Shown one piece after another: positions 8,285 through 10,904 of a stretch of 10,904 nucleotides of DNA. A program made the translations under genes and the position numbers. The notes below the pieces were generated by a model. That model saw only the letters and a program-made list of their open reading frames with translations, was not told the DNA's origin and made no database searches. The DNA comes from Flavobacteriaceae bacterium (GTDB taxonomy: Bacteria; Bacteroidota; Bacteroidia; Flavobacteriales; Flavobacteriaceae). The stretch's first letter is position 1; the number at the start of each line of letters is the position of its first letter. The DNA is taken from the NCBI GenBank assembly GCA_030590765.1, contig JAUVCP010000035.1:1-10904 (forward strand). The letters run 5' to 3'.

Positions 8285-9589
8285 ATGGAAAATAATAACA
8301 TAGCCGTTGGATTGGATATCGGAACAACTAAAATTGTTGCGATGGTTGGTAAACATGATGCCTATGATAAAATAGAGGTTTTGGGAACCGGTAAAGCTAA
8401 AAGTCTTGGTGTACACCGTGGTGTAGTCAATAATATTACCCAAACCATACAATCCATACAGCAGGCAGTTGATGAGGCTGAAAGTGCTTCTGGCGAGAAA
8501 ATAAAGGAGGTTGTTGTTGGTATTGCCGGACAGCATATTAGAAGTTTGCATCATAGCGATTATATCACTCGTTCAAACTCTGAGCAGGTTATCGATGAGA
8601 ATGATATTGAAAGGTTGATCAATCAGGTTTATAAACTGGTTATGCTTCCCGGTGAAGAAATTATCCATGTTTTACCACAAGATTTTAAAGTAGACGGTCA
8701 GGCCGAAATTAAAACGCCTATCGGAATGTACGGAGGCAGACTGGAAGCAAATTTCCATGTTGTGGTAGGCCAGGTTTCATCTATTAGAAATATTGGGAGA
8801 TGTATAAAAAGTGCCGGTCTTGAATTATCCAGTATTACTTTGGAGCCACTGGCTTCAGCTGATGCGGTTTTAAGTCAGGAAGAAAAAGAAGCAGGAGTTG
8901 CCTTGATAGATATTGGTGGAGGGACAACAGATCTTGCAATTTTTAAAGATGGTATTATTCGTCATACTGCCGTGATCTCTTTCGGAGGTGGTATGATTAC
9001 CGAAGATATCAAAGAAGGTTGTTCTATAATTGAAAAGCAGGCAGAGCTATTAAAAACAAAATTCGGATCAGCATGGCCCGGTGAGAATAAAGATAATGAA
9101 ATAGTTTCTATTCCTGGCTTGCGTGGAAGAGAACCAAAGGAGATTACCCTTAAGAACCTTTCAAAAATTATTCATGCTCGAGTTCTTGAAATAGTAGAAC
9201 AGGTGTTTTTAGAGATAAAGAATTATGGACATGAAGAATCAAAGAAAAAATTAATTGCAGGAATTGTTCTCACAGGTGGTGGCGCGCAATTAAAGCATAT
9301 CAAACAGCTGGTGGAATATATTACCGGTATGGATACTCGAATAGGATATCCGAACGAACATTTGGCAAGCAATTCTGATTCTGAGTTGTCAAGTCCCTTA
9401 TATGCAACGGTGGTTGGATTGTTGATGAAAGGATTAAAAGATAAAGATAAAATGAATGAGGTAGTTGAAGAACCTATTGAAAAGCCAAATACATTCACTG
9501 AGAAGTCTAGACCTAAGATGAAACCCAAAAAATCAATTTTTGAAAAATGGGGTGAAAAGTTTAGAGATTTTTTAGACAACGCTGAATAA
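8285..9589 (+). CDS. ftsA: Cell division protein FtsA
   Basis: Actin-like ATPase that tethers FtsZ filaments to the cytoplasmic membrane and recruits later division proteins. At 434 aa it is full length. Motifs: N-terminal phosphate-1 loop GLDIGTTKI (residues 9-17), the 1C-type subdomain region (about 85-165), phosphate-2 DIGGGTTD (209-216) and the adenosine loop VLTGGGAQL. The C-terminal linker is Lys- and Pro-rich and ends in FEKWGEKFRDFLDNAE, an amphipathic helix fitting the membrane-targeting sequence. It follows ftsQ by 3 bases and precedes ftsZ by 43 bases. No lesion seen. Confidence 0.96.
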   Translation: MENNNIAVGLDIGTTKIVAMVGKHDAYDKIEVLGTGKAKSLGVHRGVVNNITQTIQSIQQAVDEAESASGEKIKEVVVGIAGQHIRSLHHSDYITRSNSEQVIDENDIERLINQVYKLVMLPGEEIIHVLPQDFKVDGQAEIKTPIGMYGGRLEANFHVVVGQVSSIRNIGRCIKSAGLELSSITLEPLASADAVLSQEEKEAGVALIDIGGGTTDLAIFKDGIIRHTAVISFGGGMITEDIKEGCSIIEKQAELLKTKFGSAWPGENKDNEIVSIPGLRGREPKEITLKNLSKIIHARVLEIVEQVFLEIKNYGHEESKKKLIAGIVLTGGGAQLKHIKQLVEYITGMDTRIGYPNEHLASNSDSELSSPLYATVVGLLMKGLKDKDKMNEVVEEPIEKPNTFTEKSRPKMKPKKSIFEKWGEKFRDFLDNAE

Positions 9590-9632
9590 AAACCAATTAA
9601 GAAAAAGTAAAACCTAATAAATAAAAAAAGTT

Positions 9633-10904
9633 ATGAGCGCAGAATTTAACAACATATCTTTTGATTTGCCAAAGAATCAATCTAATGTTATTAAAGTAAT
9701 CGGAGTTGGAGGTGGAGGTAGTAATGCCGTAAACCATATGTTTAAAAAAGGTATCAAAGGAGTTGATTTTGTGGTTTGTAATACTGATGCTCAGGCCTTG
9801 AACAGCAGTCCTGTTCCGTCAAAAATTCAATTAGGAGCAACTTTGACCGAAGGATTGGGAGCTGGAGCAAATCCTAAAATTGGTGAGCAGTCTGCCATGG
9901 AAAGCATGGAAGATATAAAGAATATGCTCAATACCAGAGCTAAAATGTTGTTTATTACTGTTGGAATGGGAGGAGGAACCGGAACAGGTGCAGCTCCAAT
10001 CATTGCTAAAATAGCCAAAGATCTGGATATCTTGACTGTTGGTATAGTTACAATACCTTTCTCATTTGAAGGAAGAACCCGAAATGAACAAGCGCAAAAA
10101 GGTATTGATAAATTAAGAGAATGTGTTGATTCATTGGTGGTTATCAACAATAATAAATTACGAGAGGTTTATGGTAATTTAGGTTTTAAAACTGGTTTTT
10201 CAAAGGCTGATGAGGTTTTAGCAACTGCGGCTACAGGAATTGCTGAAGTGATCACGCATCACTATACACAAAATATTGATTTGCGAGATGCAAAAACAGT
10301 TCTTTCTAATAGTGGAACTGCTATTATGGGATCGGCAACTGCATCAGGTTCAAACAGAGCGCAAAATGCAATTACTACAGCCTTGGATTCTCCTTTATTG
10401 AATGATAATAGTATTGAAGGAGCTAAGAATGTATTATTGTTAATTGTTTCAGGTAAAACTGAAGTGACCATAGATGAAATTGGAGAGATCAATGATTATA
10501 TACAATCTGAAGCAAAATCAAATGTTGATATAATCATGGGAGTTGGTGAAGATGAGTCATTGGAAGATTCTATTTCGGTAACCGTTATTGCCACCGGTTT
10601 TAATCCGGAACAGCAAAAAGAAATTACAAAACTAGAATCTAAAAAGATCATTCATAAATTGGTTGAAGATAAAATAGCTACTCCTACTGTACAAAAAATT
10701 GAAATGCCTGTTCAATCCAAACTAGAAGTAATTAAACATGATCTTAAGGGGTTTGAAACAGAAGAGAAACCTACAGTAAAGCAGCCAGTTCAAAATACGA
10801 AAGATATAAATGTAGTTTATGAAGATGTAAGTTTAACCATTGAGGATGAGTTTGAGATTAAAACTGTAACACCAGTACAGGAACCGGAACAGGAAGTTGA
10901 AATG
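9633..10904 (+). CDS. ftsZ: Cell division protein FtsZ, 3'-partial
   Basis: Tubulin-like GTPase that forms the cytoplasmic division ring. The frame begins at ATG 9633 (MSAEFNNISFDLPKNQ) and stays open for 424 codons to the last base, so the C-terminus is outside the window. GTP-binding features are intact: VGGGGSNAVNHM, NTDAQAL, the tubulin signature GGGTGTG at residues 113-119, and the synergy loop NIDLRD at 214-219, which supplies catalytic acidic residues to the neighbouring subunit. After the globular core (to about residue 330) comes a long acidic and Pro/Val-rich linker, in line with the extended FtsZ tails of Bacteroidota; the FtsA-binding C-terminal peptide is not visible. The 43-base gap after ftsA is A-rich and shows no promoter I can support. 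Confidence 0.96.
   Translation, partial: MSAEFNNISFDLPKNQSNVIKVIGVGGGGSNAVNHMFKKGIKGVDFVVCNTDAQALNSSPVPSKIQLGATLTEGLGAGANPKIGEQSAMESMEDIKNMLNTRAKMLFITVGMGGGTGTGAAPIIAKIAKDLDILTVGIVTIPFSFEGRTRNEQAQKGIDKLRECVDSLVVINNNKLREVYGNLGFKTGFSKADEVLATAATGIAEVITHHYTQNIDLRDAKTVLSNSGTAIMGSATASGSNRAQNAITTALDSPLLNDNSIEGAKNVLLLIVSGKTEVTIDEIGEINDYIQSEAKSNVDIIMGVGEDESLEDSISVTVIATGFNPEQQKEITKLESKKIIHKLVEDKIATPTVQKIEMPVQSKLEVIKHDLKGFETEEKPTVKQPVQNTKDINVVYEDVSLTIEDEFEIKTVTPVQEPEQEVEM

Noticed and set aside
8180-8554. Minus-strand open frame across the ftsQ-ftsA boundary
   Set aside because: It lies opposite two well-supported genes, has no recognisable domain, and fits a chance antisense frame in AT-rich coding sequence.
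9223-10492. Minus-strand open frames opposite ftsA and ftsZ
   Set aside because: They are shadows of strongly conserved genes and show no family features of their own.

Overview
The window is a piece of a division and cell wall (dcw) cluster from a low-GC member of the Bacteroidota, most likely a Flavobacteriia-like organism. This rests on the gene order ftsI-murE-mraY-murD-ftsW-murG-(murC)-ftsQ-ftsA-ftsZ, on remembered similarity of the proteins to flavobacterial ones (the MraY with a long insert, the short single-anchor FtsQ, FtsZ with a long tail), and on A-rich leaders without clear Shine-Dalgarno sequences. All genes are on the + strand and tightly packed. Both ends cut through genes: ftsI lacks its 5' end and ftsZ lacks its 3' end.

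Layout: ftsI (1-1815, transpeptidase with PASTA domain), murE (1823-3286, TTG start), mraY (3291-4523), a murD remnant (4550-5098), ftsW (5121-6323), murG split by an in-frame stop codon (6307-7413), a 142-base gap with two inverted repeats where murC would be expected (7414-7555), ftsQ (7556-8281), ftsA (8285-9589) and ftsZ (9633 to the window end).

The striking point is a matched set of lesions in one pathway. MurC is absent from its usual slot. MurD has lost about 255 N-terminal residues, including its whole ATP-binding region, and carries substitutions at conserved ligand-binding positions. MurG has a TAA in place of a conserved aromatic codon, with an unusual Cys three codons earlier. 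MurE, MraY, FtsI, FtsW, FtsQ, FtsA and the visible part of FtsZ are open and keep their key catalytic motifs. Read literally, this locus cannot make UDP-MurNAc-tripeptide from UDP-MurNAc (MurC and MurD steps) or convert lipid I to lipid II (MurG step), while the enzymes between and after those steps remain. Possible explanations are replacement copies elsewhere in the genome, very recent loss of peptidoglycan synthesis (host-associated or wall-reduced lifestyle), or a defective or chimeric assembly. The sequence alone cannot decide between them. No mobile element, CRISPR array, tRNA or rRNA was seen.
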